A stretch of 64,000 nucleotides of DNA from Vitis vinifera (GCF_030704535.1 NC_081823.1:26962001-27026000), one strand, 5' to 3'. Numbered from the stretch's first letter, positions 1 through 14,035 are shown. Notes: a model not told the origin generated them from the letters alone. Program-made: numbers and translations.

Positions 1-184
1 TTAAAGGTTGTTAAGTTGTCCATATATTCTTACAAACTAAACATTGTTCCAGTGCTATGATTTTTTCCCTAGACTAATCCTGATTGCTTAAATCTAAGCT
101 GTGCCTAAGTTGCATATGTCTTGCATTTTCTTATCCCTTCTACAATATTTAATCGGCAACCTAACATTCTATTTCATTCTACAG

Positions 185-3100
185 AAGAGGTTGGAGGCCT
201 TGTCAAGGGAAAAGGAGGAACTGAGCAAAGAGAATCAAGCTCTTTCCAAACAGTTGGAGGATTACAAACAAGGTACTAAATTTTTCTCAAGTTGAAAAAT
301 TAGTGGCATTATGTGGCTACGAGGTTTGCCATCTCATTCTTCAATTGTGAATCATAGGGAAAAGGTCCATTGGGGATGTTTCAGGTGAACAGGCCATGAA
401 AGAGAAGGAGAAGGAGAAGGAAAAAGATTCCAGGCTACAGGTTCATACAGCAATAAACTGTCTTTCAACCTTTGGTTCTCCTCATTTGTTCACTTTTCAT
501 GCTAATATAATGTTGTCCAGACTCTGGAGAAAGCTCTCGAGAGGCAGAGGGAGGAGTATAGGAAGGAGAGGGATGACCATCGAATGGAGAAAGCAAAGCG
601 CCTGAAGACTGAGAAGACAATCGTGGATTCTATTAAGAATGTTAATCAGGTGAGTTTGATGTTCATCGCTGATCAAATATCTATCTATTTTGAAACAAGC
701 TATTGACTTGGTCATGGAAGAACTGAATGTTAGTTCTTCTCATTTTAATTAAAGTTCCAACTTTTTGGATTCACATATTTCTGTCTGTCTTACAAATGGA
801 TTTCAGTCATTATTATGTTGTGCATAAATGCTAAAGAACCAGTATTATCTACAGTTTGCATGCGCAAAGTATTTGACAAGACAATTACTTCAGTGTAGGG
901 TTACTTTACTGATTTAAAATAGTTAACTTGTACTCTTTTATGCATTTTAATGATCTCAGAATCTAAAAGCAGTTGCACATGCAAGAGTGTTTGCATATAG
1001 AATGCTGGATTTGTTTCCTACCAGTTCATTCTCTGTTTCAGTATATGTCATTTGGTCCTAGTTGCTGGATTAATGTTTCCTTTTCTCAACCTTAGGAGAA
1101 AGCAAAGCTGGTAGATGAACTTGAGAAACATAAGCTGGCTCTTAAGAGGGTCTCAGACGAACTCGAAAAACTCAAGCATGCCAAAGGCAATCTACCTGAG
1201 GTAAAAGTATTTTTTTTTTCCTTCTATTAATCAATAGAATGTTTTATCTTTTTGTCATATTCAGATGCTGAATCTTTATGATTAAAAGTCGCTAAACATG
1301 GATTGTTCTTCCTATTAAGCATTATGAGATCTGGTTGCAACTTCTGAACTGCAGTTTCAACAGTTCTGTTACTGTTCTTTTGCTTTTATATATTTGGTTT
1401 CAGGAATGTGGTTTTTGGGTTTCTCCTGCTTACTGAGATTAACTAATGTTTCATGGGAAACAACAATTGTGTGTCCCCCATCTTAATCCACATATTTCTT
1501 CAAGCGTTCCCCCATGATGCTAACTGGCAGTAGATTTGTTTCAGCTGTTGTTTGAGTTCTCTATTGGAATTGTGCGTACTGGTCTACATTATTTGTCTTC
1601 TCGGATTGAATGCAATGTAAATAATATTGGAGGTCATATGAAACTCTTTTTAAAGGAGGTTAAGAAAACTCCAATCACAAAGATTGATCCAACCTTTTAA
1701 TGTGGTTTGGCAGTGACAGTGCAAACTGAAATGAGTTCTGTAGCATGGGTCATAAGTCTCACAGAACAAAACATAGTTACTGCCCATTCAAGAGGATTTC
1801 ACTTATTCTTTGTTCAGCATCTGAAACTATGATTTCTTTCAGGGTACCTCAGTGGTTCAGCTTCTTTCTGGGCCTCTCTTGGATGATCTTGCTGCTGCCT
1901 ATGCACTGACTGTAGAAAATTTTGAGAAGTTGGCACATTCAGTTTTTAGTGAGCTTGGAGCTCGTGCTCTGCCGCTAGATCCTTCTTCAACTGTTGATAC
2001 TTCTTCTTCAGCAGCTACTACTGGTCCTTCTCTTTTCTTTTCTTCTCTTTCCCTTTTCCATCTTCCACTTCTAGAATTACTAGTTTCTTCTTTACCTGCT
2101 GTTCTTATTTAATCTTTTGAACATGTGATTGAGTACTTCTCCCTTTCCCTATGCAGGTTTAACAGCTCCTGCCCAACCTCCAAGTATCTTGACTCCAGTG
2201 GTTCCTGCAACCAGCTATTCACCAGCCAAAGCTGCCGAAGAAAGAGAGAAGAGATTGGCTATTCTTAAAACCAATGCTGAAACGCGTAAAACTGGAAGGA
2301 AGTTGGTTCGGCCTCGTCTTGTGAAAAGTGAGGAGCCCCAAGGTGATGTAGATATGGCTGAGATTGAGGGGCCTAACAATGGAGGGAAACCTGCACCTTC
2401 TCAGGACACAGAAACTCAAACTCTACCCCCAGTTCGCAAACGTTTAGCTTCTTCATCCACTTCTGATTTACAAGAAGATACTCAGATTCAAGGGGAGACT
2501 ACCTCAGATGTGGCACCACCTGTGCTAAAGAGATCCAGAGGCTCAGATTCCCCACAAGAGGCTGCTGAAGGACAGGCTGCTGCTTCTTTGGAAAATCTTG
2601 AAACTCTTCGGGCCATCGAAGAATCTTTTGATGCCATTGCTGATTTACCTCAAGGCTCCAATGAGGAAGCCATCGATGTTGAGAAAGAAGAGGCAGAGAT
2701 TTCTGAAGGACAAACTGAGGAGCCAAAGGAACCAGCACAAGTAGATGGCACGAGTGAAGTTGAATTGCCGAATGAGAGAGCCAGTGCTGTGGAAGAGGTT
2801 TTGGTTAAGCCAATTGAAAGAGAAGTGGTGTTTGATGATGGACCAAAGGATCAGGCTGAGCAAGACATTCAACCATCAATGATAGAATTGGGAAGTGAAA
2901 AGGAAGAGGGAGAGCTGGACCCAGATGTTACGGATATTGAGGGTGGTGGTGACATGTGTAATATAACAGGGGGCACAACAATAGGTGAGGGTCAGCCTGA
3001 GACTGTGGTAGTTCCTGTGACTTCACCAGCTGGGGGTGATGAGGAAGGTCTAGTCACTGCAGCAGTGGACATTGGTGATATTAATTCCCCTGAGATTCTA

Positions 3101-3517
3101 AATGATGAAAAAACAGCCGAAGGTGATGTAATGGAAGAGGTTGCTGAGGGTTCTGATAAGTCGAATGATGGTAATGAGCAGATAGCCGTGGAGACTGACC
3201 AAACTCCTGAAGCTGCTATGGGTTCTGAAAGTACTTCGACTAGTACTAGTACTGTTGTAGATGTTGGTGTTTCAAAACAAGGTAGCCCCACCGTACCAGC
3301 AGATCCAGAAGAGGTAAAACAGGCATTGCCTGTTGGTAGCAGCTCAACTACCATAAATTTACAGGAGAGGGCTAGACAGAGAGCAATGCTTAGACAGGCT
3401 GGAGTTCTTTCTCCTTCAGTTGGTAGAGGCCGTGGAAGGGCAATAACTCGTGGTCGAGGTGTGCGGGGTGGACGGGGACGTGCTGGACGTGGACAATCAT
3501 CTGGTGATCAAGGTTAA
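185..3517 (+). CDS. NUA: Nuclear-pore anchor NUA/TPR (Mlp1-Tpr family), C-terminal part only
   Basis: C-terminal part of the large coiled-coil nuclear-basket nucleoporin, which in plants acts in mRNA export and in SUMO homeostasis at the pore. Exons read 185-272, 385-440, 521-649, 1096-1200, 1843-2023 and 2157-3517 (TAA). All junctions are GT-AG and the phases close, giving 639 residues. The first four exons are charged heptad-like coiled coil, rich in K, E, R and L. The last exon is a disordered acidic tail rich in E, D, S and T. It holds the motif ERARQRAMLRQAG and finishes in an RG-rich run (residues about 609-636). The full family protein is about 2,000 residues, so the N-terminal two thirds lie left of the window. 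Bases 1-184 look like intron. Identification is by recognition of the tail and is supported by the neighbouring ECT gene. Confidence 0.88.
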
Positions 3518-4751
3518 GCTTGAAAGTTGGTATGCAACCGTTTACACTAGCCTTGCCCTTTTCTCCTTGTGGAGGTTTTTTTTAGCTCTTCATGAACATA
3601 TTGCTTTTGAGTTATCACATAGGTATTGGATTTAGACCCTTGAGGGAGCATTTTGACTATCACTGTTAATATACATTGATGGATGAATAATGCACTCCAT
3701 ATCCTTGGAAAATTTTTGTCCTCTCCTCTATTAGTTATGATAGGCATTAGGGATGATACTTTAACTGTCCCTTTAAAAAAGGGAGAATTGTGCTTTCGAC
3801 CCGATTGGGCCTTGAAATTGACCTTCAATCCATGTAAGTGACATAATTGATAGGAAAGAATATGAAATTTTAAGAAACAAAAATATCCATGAAGATGACA
3901 CATCAAATTTTTTAAAAAGCTGATTGGTGTTGCACACATGACAATGACATGGAAAAGACCCTAATTTTTTATTTGATTAAATAGAAGGAAATGTTATTTA
4001 CAAAATATCTTTTAATCTTTTTATTTTTTGACAAAAACTAATTTCTATTTGAATTTGAAAATATTTGTAAAAAAAATTATGTTTTAAAAAAAAAACTCTC
4101 AAGTTTATTTAGAAAAGTGTTACTATTTTTTTTTTTTTTTTAAGTTATCACCGTTTTATCCCAATAAAATATTTTAAATTAATTAATAAAAAAATTAGGA
4201 GAAAAAAAAGTTCAAATTTATTAAAGAAAAAATGTGATCCAATTGACTAGTGAGAACAAAAACTCAAGTAATGATTAAGATGATTCCAAGCCAATGGGAT
4301 TGACATGACCTGCAAGTAGTTGCCTTGCCTAATAGCCAATGCTTGATCAGAGAAGAGAGACTATTCTACTGACTATAGACCAGTGACGAGTGGCCATCAG
4401 GGATCGACGAGGCAAGACAAGGTGTTAGAATAGACAGGCACATCACAAGCCATCTTACTTAATATTTTCGAAATTGGAAGAGGCAATGTCAATTGACGAA
4501 TACTCAAATACTCAATATCGGAATCAAGAAAGCAAGAAGGAAAGCGAACACTTTCTCCCAGTCAAAGCTAGAAATCCTGTCTCTTCTTGTGAAGAAAAAT
4601 ATTATATTGGATCAATAAAAGATATTTCGGGAAATATTGAAGTTTTATATCTTTCTTCTCAATTTTCATACTTCTGATGAGTCTTGGGCTTAAATGGACA
4701 GGTTTTATGGACTTAAAGGCCAATTTTTTTGCCCACTCACGTCCAAAGCAT

Positions 4752-4998
4752 AATTTTCTATTTTAAAAAACAATTAATTTTGTTTTTAAAAATAGAAAAT
4801 TGTTTTTAAAAATTCATAAGAGTGTTTCATTGTTGTTCTTTGTTTTTAGAGAATAAATAAAAGTTTTTTTACACAATTTTCTATTTTAAAAAATGATTTC
4901 TTTTGTTTTTAAAAATAGAAAATTATTTTTAAAAATTCATAAGACTGTTTCATTGTTGTTGTTTGTTTTTAGAGAATAAATAAAAGTTTTTTTTACAC
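4752..4998. repeat. Two-copy 123-bp tandem repeat with internal palindrome
   Basis: Two adjacent near-identical units of 123 bp, starting at 4752 and 4875. Each contains the inverted pair TTTTCTATTTT...AAAAATAGAAAA, then a shared CATAAGA.TGTTTCATTGTTGTT segment, and ends in AATAAATAAAAG plus a poly-T run. The high similarity suggests a recent duplication of a hairpin-forming sequence. Confidence 0.8.
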
Positions 4999-5149
4999 GT
5001 TTTTTGAAATAAAAGAAAAACATTAAAGAATTAAAAACAAAATCATAAAAAAGAAAATAAAATTGAATATGATATCAATTTTTTTTTCTCACTACAAGAT
5101 TCAATACCATGATATTCCTTTAAACTCCATGTATTTTTATGAATTTTCT

Positions 5150-6010
5150 TTAACTTAATAAATTTTTTTCATTCATTGAATAAATTTTAAATCAAATCAT
5201 ATTTTATATGTAAAATTTATTAATTTTTAAAAATAATTTAAAACTTTAAAACCTATTTAGTTAGAATTAGAAAATTTTGGAACGCAATAATAATAGAAGG
5301 TTACAAACCCAATAACACTAGTTTAGAACTCAATAAACTAGTTTCTTCTTGGTATATAATCATATTTTTACAAATTTTTTTATCAGGTAAATAAACTTTG
5401 AATCAATAAGATTAATGTATTGGATTTATTGATGAATCTAATAATTTTTAAAAATAATTTGAAACTCAAATAGTGATTCAATTAATACTATAAATTTATG
5501 AACAAAAATTGCTCTAGAATGACTATTGTTTTTTCTTTTCTTTTTTCAACATAAAATCATATATTTTTTTTTCAATAAGCAAATAAATTGGGCGTGTTGG
5601 ATTCATTAATAAGTTTAGTAATTTCTAAAATTAATTTGAAACTTGAATAATGATCTAATTAATACTAGAAATTTATGAACAAAAATTGGTTTAAAATAAC
5701 TTTAATGTTTCTCTTATACATAAAACCATAGATTTTTTTTTTTTTTCACTCTTAATGCATTGAATTCATTAATATCCAATTAATATTAGAAATTTATGGA
5801 CAAAAATTATTTTAGGAGAACTTCCTCTACATAGATTTCAATTTTTTTTTTCACTATGCAAATATAATTCAATCAAATTAAACAAGAGTTAATATGTTGG
5901 ATTCATTAATGAGTCTAATAATTTTTAAAAATAATTTGAAAATCAAATAGTAAACTCAGTAATACAAAAAATTTATGAAAAAAAAAATAGTTCATAATGA
6001 ATTTTTTTTT
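5150..6010. repeat. Diverged satellite-like tandem array, period about 178 bp
   Basis: The marker AATTTATGAACAAAAATT and its variants recur near 5493, 5670, 5791 and 5970 (spacings 177, 121 and 179), with a weaker relative near 5270. It is preceded each time by a TTGGATTCATTAAT... AATTTGAAA segment and followed by a poly-T block. The 121-bp interval is a unit with an internal deletion. It reads as an old tandem array and no coding content is seen. Confidence 0.65.
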
Positions 6011-6015
6011 TTACA

Positions 6016-6017
<2 letters not shown>

Positions 6018-6062
<45 letters not shown>
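6018..6062. repeat. (AT)n microsatellite
   Basis: About 45 bp of uninterrupted AT dinucleotides at the right edge of the 178-bp array. Confidence 0.95.
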
Positions 6063-6067
<5 letters not shown>

Positions 6068-7177
6068 AATCTTCTCACTAAAGAAATGAATGTCAAATTG
6101 GGTAACACTTTTTATTGAATTTATTAAAAAAATATATAATCATTATAAAAATAATAATAATAAGATATATTTTAAATCATGGTTTTGTTGTCTTTCTTAT
6201 ATATACAGTTATATTTTTTAATTTTTATATTAGGTAAATATATTCTAAATTAAGTAAGATATAATTATTAATTTAAATTTTTTAATGAATCTTTTAATTT
6301 TAAGTATAATTTAAAATGAAAAAATCGATCCAATTAATAGCATAACTTGGAGTTATGGTACAGAGATTCAGCAATTCGATGCTAGTTTTGCGATAGATTT
6401 GTGCTTATCAAGTCAGAAAAATTGAGGAAGGTAGCATTTTTTTCTGGTTGGTTGAGCCATAAAAGGTTTGAATGGGTGCTGGCTCAAGGTTTTCAGAGCC
6501 CTTTGGTGTCCACCTGGAGAAAATTCTTGGCTGTATCTAAGTTGTTTGATGGGTTTACAGTATGTTATTAGAATTGCATTTATTTATTTATAGTTGTTCA
6601 GATTATTCAGCAACATATAAAATTCATCAGTTCTCTTTAAGCTCCTTATTTTTCCATAAAAAATATTCTGGTTTTTGTAGGATATTCGTAATTGAGTACT
6701 AAATATGCACATATAATGAAAAATTTAACTCATTCTATGTTTATAAAATTTAAAATTTATTTTTCACTCACTTTAAATAAAATATTATAAATAATTATTA
6801 TTTTTAAATCATTATTGTTATTCATTTTTAATAAAGGCATTAATTATGTTTTTATAAAGATTTTAATATCCATAATTTTTTAGCATATGCTAAAATAATA
6901 TTTTTTTATAAAAATATAATTTATGATTTTATTATAATATTATTATTCATGTTTTACTAAATTATAAAACTAATTTCATTTTTAATAAGATTTGAATTAT
7001 GTTTAATTAAAATTACAATGTTTTTCTAAAATCTAAATAGAAAAATTATTTTTAAAAACTTGTCAAACGTCCTTATTTTTACAAAATTTTTATTCTCCAA
7101 TTTAAAAACAATTTTTAAGATGTAGCATAGAAAACATGGTCAAACAACCCTAAATCATTGGAAAATAATATTGGTAA

Positions 7178-7203
7178 ACATACATACATACATACATACA
7201 TAT
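7178..7203. repeat. (CATA)n microsatellite
   Basis: About six tandem CATA units in the spacer between NUA and the ECT gene. Confidence 0.9.
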
Positions 7204-8394
7204 CCGAGAGAGATTTATCATTTGGAGATATGATGATGAATGGCTCTTCTTTCAATCTCAAATTCACCATTTGTTGTGAATTAACTTAAGTCTTAAAGAT
7301 GCAAAGTTTAAAGACTTCAGAAATGAAGAAATAAATTAAAAATACTTAATCCTATTAAGCATATTTGGACTTAAGTTAAATTTAGATTTTAAGACCATCA
7401 AGGTATTTATATGGAAATTGGGCAATGAAATGGAAAGGAGGAGGAAGTAGAAATAAAGTTGAAGAGATGGATTGATTCCCTTTGTTTGCTTCTGGATTCC
7501 TTTTTCTAAATTTTATTGGCATGTGAATCATTTTCTTTTCTTCACCTCCAAGAAGAAGAGACCACCCAACACCACACATGCACATGCACATGCACATGCT
7601 TCCACCATTTACTTTTTCAAGTCGAAGCATACAAACATTTTAGTGTTTACAATATGATACAGTTAGTACACCAATACTTTTAAGGTAGCCATCACAAAAA
7701 TTATTAATGAATGAAAAGCTTAGAGATTCTGTTTCTTTCTTGTATATTTTTTATATCCCATTTCAGCCTTTATTGTCCTTCCACCTAAAAACAAGTGGAC
7801 AAAAGAGAAGGGACCCCCAGCTTTAAAGAAACTTATCACCTTCCCTCCTGCAGCCTGGAACACACACACGCTCCTATGACATGGAGATATACAAAGACAA
7901 AGCCACCCACCCCCCACCCCTTTACAACCACATTTCTTCATATCAAATCAGGTTATGTGAATGTGAGAACTAAAAGAAAAGCAAAAGGATCGAGATGGAT
8001 ACACACTATGAAATGAGCACATACTTGGATTGGGTTACTCCTGCTTACCATCACATTTAGTGGAGGCATCCATGATTCTTTTTCTTCTTTCTTTTTTTTT
8101 TTTTTTTTTTTTTCCATTTTTTTATTTTATGGTATACAAACAACTAGCCTTGACATGCCTAGCCACCATTTCTCCAGCCAAATGATTAGTCATCTTCTTC
8201 CTTCATAAACCCCACTAAATATCTTCTCACTTTTCTGTTTTTTTTTTTTTTTCTCTTTTTGAATGTTTTCACTCTTATTCCACTCAAAGTGGCATCAGAG
8301 TCAGAAGCAATTCAGCCGTCTCCCCAACTTTCAACTTCTTCTCATGTTGCTGCTGCAGTAGCTTCAGTAAATCCATCAGTCGGATTAATTTCTT

Positions 8395-11300
8395 TCATTC
8401 GTTTGCTTTGTCTCCCACCTGAGGTTCTTCAATCTTCTCCACAGCAGACAGATCCACCGCCTGAAAACCAGTGATCACGTCTTCTGCTTTCTGCTGCCCA
8501 AAAGAAAACAAACAAAGAAGCATATAAACAGATCAAGATACCCGATAGTGAATTTAAAAAACACCTCTACTGTTGTTGCCCCAATTCTAAGGCACAGAAT
8601 AAAGTTTTTTTTAAAAAATAAAATAAAATGGCATGATAGTGTCCACTATCCCTACTTGTAGAAAGAATCCTCCTTTATTCTTAATTATCTTCTAATCGCA
8701 GGGAATCCATTTTAGAATCTTAAGATAAACAACCTTTCCCATTATAGAGAAAAATGTTTTCATGGTTGTGCATGATGACAACACATTTGATGGCCCCATA
8801 CATATTATGCCCACTCAATCCCAAATCCCAAAGTTAAATGTGCTCACTGAAATAATTTCAGATATAGGAGAAAGCAAAGAATAGCACATAAAAGACAAAC
8901 CTGTAGATGATCAAAATGTGGCATAGATGGCTTGATTTTCTTGTCTTGCATCACCTTTTGGCGGCTTTCATAAAAATCGAAGTCGTCCAATATAGATGTC
9001 TTTGACACATAGTTCTTAAAAATGTTCAAGATTTCGATCCCCTGAGGAAATCTCACCTGAAAAAGGATGACAACAAAACAAGATTAGTTGGAAGGAAGCA
9101 CAAGAAATTGAAGAAAACAAATTCTATGAGATAGAGAACAGTTTGTTGTGCGCACCTCCTGTGTGTCTCTGCTATTGGTCACAGGCTTGTTGTCGTTGTT
9201 CTCAAGTATTATATGCCGCAACTGTGGGTTTGGAACATCTTTTATGATGTGCCACTTGACAGGGAAAAATCCATTCCACTTATCCTGTTGCCAGAAGTCC
9301 ATGTTCTTATTAAAATCAACTCGGCCAATCATCTCAGCTACTCCACAGAACTGCCCACTTGCATTAACCTAAACATGGCAATACATGGACAAATGAATTA
9401 AAATTTATTGGATGAAAGGGAAAATAATTTTCCAGCCAGAAACATCAAATTCTAAACTTACCGAAAAGAAAAGAAACACGGGACACTTGCTGCCTCTGTC
9501 TCCCATCCTTTCCTTTGCTTCCTGATATGCACCATCCAACCTCTTATTGCCATTCGGAGTACTAGCCCACACATTATACTTGATGCTTTTATGAATATCA
9601 TCTTCACTATAAGATTTGATGACAAAGAAGAACGCGTGATCATATTTAGTCGGAAAGTCAGGAAGGTTATATTGATCCCTCCTGATCAACGAGGCTATGC
9701 AGTTATTCTTTCCATTCCCATCAGCAGAAAGAGATCCAGCATCATTACCTCCAGACACCAAAGCGCCCTTGGCACTGGCTGTTCTGGGACCATGGTTCTG
9801 CTCAAGCACCCCAAAATCACTAATAGCATTAGCCTTGCTTCTCATTTTCAGCTTTTCTGTGCTAACCCAACCCCTACTATTTGCTTTTAGATTAACAGGG
9901 CTGTTGGGATAGAGTAATCCACCCTTTCCCTGGTTATAGGATTGAAGTTTTGCAATCGGAAAGTAATCCTTGCCCAGAGCATCATCTGGTTGGAAAGGTG
10001 AACCATATTGGGAGGCCTGCAAATTGCCACATAATGTAATGAAAAATGCTACCTGAGGAGGAGAGGGCATAATGTTGGCAAAGGCAAAAACCTATATTTA
10101 CCTTGTTTGCTGATTTGAATTGACTGCGCATGCCATGAACCGATGATGGTGAGCTGCCTTTAACTTCTAATGGACTGTTGAACTCAGAAAGTGAAAAGGA
10201 TTTTGAGGGAGGATTACGAGGATGACTGGGGGAGGATAAATTTTGTTTGGAGTCTGCAATATCTGGAACTCCAATATAACCACTTCCATATGCTCCATCT
10301 CCAACTAGAAAAGATGGATCCCACAAGTAAGATGATGGCAACAACTCTGACCCATAGGGGAGAGGGGTTGGAATATATCCAGGGGAAGCAATAGCTGGTG
10401 CAAACACAGTGCTTGGCGGATATGGGTGTTGACCAGCATACTGTCCATCAACACCAATCGTGGCTACAGGTACAACGGGGCTGTAGAGGCTGTAACCAGG
10501 TTGGAATCCTGGTGTGAAGTAAAGGAGAGATCCATTATCTGCTTGCATGACCTAAACAAAAATCAATTTATTATTAAATGTGATTACAAGATATAAACAT
10601 GCAATGAAGTGAGTTAGTTCCTCACAGTCATATTTCCAACTGACAAAAATAAAAAAACCAATCCGTTAGTCATCATCCAAATATTTTTCATTCCAATATT
10701 CATTCAAATGCTATGTCTAGCCATACGGCCTGCATCAGACAGACTGCAAACACATGCATGAATAAAGTCTCACAACAGATACACCTAAGGTGATATGAAT
10801 AATCCTACCACCAAGAATGCTAGTAAAGCAAGTTCCTAAGGTGCTGTTATCAAGCATGTTGTGTTTGAATAGGTAAAGAAAACAATTGCATTAGCAATGT
10901 TAATGTCTAAGGCATAATAAAACAAAAAAAAAATAAAAAATAACACAACCCGGCCACCGACACTAGAGTCTTTCCATCAGAATTGTGGTTAAGGGAAACA
11001 GAGACAGCACATAATAGATGTTAATGTCAAAGGCATTTTTATTTCTATGCCAGCAGGTTCCCATTTAAAACAATGGAAGAGTTCATGTTTCAGGCACCTT
11101 AGCAAAAATGCCCATCATCATTGGGCATATCGAATTTAATTTCCTGGAGGGAAACCATTTCCATTGAAACAGAATCCAAGAGTCCATTTTTTTTGTTCTA
11201 GGAAAACAAGAAAGATGAAATAGTAAACCAATTAAGACGAGGGTACCCACTTGGGGTTTCTGAATTCTTTTTCATTTTCCATTTTCTCTAAACTTGCCCA

Positions 11301-12174
11301 GAAATCAGAAGGAGAATAAAACTAAAAGCAAGAAACCCTAACCTAGATGAAACAACCAAAATCCACTCAGGCCAAACCCATAAAGGAACAAGTCAATAAT
11401 CGATTGATTGTCAACTAGTACAGTCTAGTCAGTAAAGTGATCGAAAAACTTACAGGATACTGAATCTCCAAAGGCAGTCCTTGGTCATCCAATTCAGCAA
11501 AGGAACCATCAAAACCTGTTAAAATGCCCAGAAAACATAATAAATAAACAAAAACCCAGAAAATAGTAAAATTGAAATTTGTTGATAAGGGTTGCATCAA
11601 CATACCTGGATAGTAGTATCCATAATATGATGGTGTGTGAGGAGGCATGACTGGTGGTGGTTCTGTTGTCAAGGACTCTTGATCCACTTCACTTTCTTTA
11701 ACACTTCCCGTTGCTTCTCCAGATGATGTTGCATCAGATGGGCTTCCTTCCTTTGGAGGACCACCCTGGCCACCCACATCACATACCCACTTTCATTTTT
11801 CTTCCAACTTAAATAGATTTGAAACCAAAAAGGACAAATTCAAAATTTTCCAAGGAAACAAACAGGTGGAAGCAAAGCAATTACCAGTTGACTACAAGGA
11901 TCAACCTTGAGGTTCCTAATCATTTCTTCGAGAGCTGATGATGCATGAATCCAAACAAGTCAACACCATCAACCATAATTTTTTATAATCACAATAATCA
12001 AAACCACAATCAATACATCACCCACAACATTCAATGGAAAAAATAAATATTTTTATTTTCCTACAAAAAGAAAAAAAAAAAAGAAAAGAAAAAGAAAGAA
12101 AAGGAAACAGAAGAGGGGGGAGGACGAGGACAGGATATGATACCATGGTTGTGAGGATGGAATTGAGAGGCCAT
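8395..12174 (-). CDS. ECT8: YTH-domain m6A RNA reader, ECT family (ECT8-like)
   Basis: Cytosolic reader of N6-methyladenosine in mRNA. Nine coding exons on the minus strand: 12174-12144, 11934-11885, 11765-11606, 11515-11454, 10551-10102, 10016-9462, 9368-9156, 9056-8901 and 8493-8395 (TGA). All introns are GT-AG and the phases close to 591 residues. The N-terminus [20 protein letters not shown] is followed by a long Tyr/Pro/Gly/Ser-rich low-complexity region (about 50-350), as in ECT proteins. The YTH domain spans about residues 375-515, including [34 protein letters not shown] and WQQDKW. The three expected aromatic-cage tryptophans are W401, W462 and W467. Membership of the family is certain. 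The ECT8 assignment rests on its position next to NUA, as remembered for Arabidopsis At1g79270/At1g79280. Confidence 0.93.
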
Positions 12175-14030
12175 ATTGTTGTTAATAAGATGACACCACA
12201 AATCCCCGCAATAGAATCCCTCCGGTTGTTACAGTTACTATTACACCCAGAAATTTAGGGGGAAAAACGCCACCCAAATCCTATCCCGACTCCTGAATTC
12301 TTGTTGGAAACCAAAAAAACCTATTTGTCTAAGTTAAAGCCTTAAAAATAACAAATATAGCTGTGAAAATGGTTGAAGCTTCTGTTTGGAAACACCTAAG
12401 TCCGTGACATGGGAGCGCTGTTAGAGCTGATGAAGATAGAAAGAAGAGTAGCAAATTAGGAATTGGGTTTCAAAACAATAAAGAAGGAAAAAAAACCCAA
12501 AAACAAAACAAAAAGTATGAAAGGGGTGGTGAGGCTTCCACGTCATATAGTGTGTCCGGTTGCGCATCCCTGCTTTCCCATCCGTCCGATGACCCCGAGA
12601 CTGCCTCTCTGTGGAATCTTCTTTCTTTTTTTATTATTAAAATTATATACGTCAACATCATCATCCCGTATCCTCTCTATTCAATTTCATTTGACACACG
12701 GTGTTGATTATGTGTCCGATGCGCGTGCAGCCCACCCACTCCAACTGAATTACCAATTTGCCCTTCTATATTATGTGATATTACCAACATGATGCCCCAA
12801 TCGATGCCTTTTCTCAATCATTGCCCTATACTTCAACTCATTTTATAGACTTTAGCTTAGTAATAACAAAGCACATTATTTTTATTTTTGGGTGGGACTA
12901 AGCTAAATTGAGCCCCAACAATATGGTAAAGACTTATTGAGAGCAATTCAATTCAAGAAGCAATCGTGTTTAACAAGGGACCAAAAAAAATTGTTTAGTC
13001 CGATCTATGCTAGACGACTAAGAGTTACACATGTAATTGATTTGAGATGAGACATTTTAATGGAGAAACTTAGGGCATGATATCACATAAATGAAAGTTA
13101 ATTTACTATCTTTCTAGCCCTTCCTATTTAGCTTTCACATTTTTTCCTCACTCCTAAGCCGCTTCATCATTGTATATAACCTTAGTTTAATTGGCAAACA
13201 CAGAGGGGGATGTAGCATGGAAAGATGACTTGCCCCCTTTCCTTTCTTCTTGCCCTGTTATTTATAGTCGTTTTTTGCTTCTTTGACTTGACAAGAAGAT
13301 TTTATGCCCTTTTTTATTCTTAGAATAGAATTGTAGGGGTTGTGATTTCGTTAGTCTTTTCATAAATCAAAATTGGATGTTTTCGGATGGGATTGGAGGT
13401 TGAGGTCCCATGCAACGCTTCCCTTTGGATTTTTGTCCCGTCAATTCCATGCACAAATATTTCATCCCGTTCTATATGGAGATTTTATTAATCACCGAGT
13501 TGAATTGAAGTCAAAAGCAGAGTTAGGAGGGGGAAGGACGAGAGAGGACAAAAAGCACAGCAAGACGGCATGCTTGCTTAAGGAGTAAGTCTTCCAATTC
13601 CCAGCCATTCATTCAACACAAATTTATTACGAGATTGAAGCTTCCACGTTTAACCTTACTATGCCATTCAACTAGCTAGCTAGTACAATATATATATATA
13701 TATATATATATATTACTTCTCTCCACACTCAACCCAACCAGCCATTGTTTTTTTTTTTAATACATTCATATTTTGACTCTCAGGTTTGATGTGCGAAACC
13801 CTTGACCTTCGATTGAGACTGCTACACCCCATTACAGTACCATGCATGCCCATCATCAGACTGGTGAAGAGGCTGTTCATTAAAAATGGGTTCCTATTAG
13901 CCTCAGCCTCTGGACGCTGGGCTTGGGATTTATGATGGTGCCAATCTTTCCTCCTCGCATGTCAAGGTTGAGGCATTGTTTAATTCCAAGAACATGATCT
14001 TTGGATTATTAATGCTGCTCTTTCTTGTCA
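12175..14030. other. Upstream region of the ECT gene and spacer
   Basis: Contains the 5' leader and promoter of the minus-strand ECT gene. The leader has a C/T-rich patch (purine-rich on +, 12066-12130) just upstream of its start. Beyond about 12.8 kb I see no gene. A short (TA)n tract lies at 13688-13713. The short open frames at 12463-12792 and 13373-13588 have no recognisable domain. Confidence 0.5.
13688..13713. repeat. (TA)n microsatellite
   Basis: About 26 bp of TA dinucleotides. Confidence 0.85.
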
Positions 14031-14035
14031 CATCA

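Larger units (their letters stand above)
3518..8394. other. AT-rich intergenic spacer between NUA and the ECT gene
   Basis: About 4.9 kb between the NUA stop and the ECT stop, so the two genes converge. Both 3' untranslated regions must lie here. The spacer is very AT-rich with many poly-A and poly-T runs. The short reading frames, such as 4474-4677, resemble nothing I recognise. It contains the two repeat arrays and the AT microsatellite listed separately. From about 6350 to 6560 there is a less AT-rich patch with no recognised content. Confidence 0.6.

Noticed and set aside
2992-3354. 120-codon minus-strand frame
   Set aside because: Antisense shadow of the acidic NUA tail; Ser/Thr/Val-rich without any domain.
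9591-9890. 99-codon plus-strand frame
   Set aside because: Antisense shadow of exon 6 of the ECT gene.
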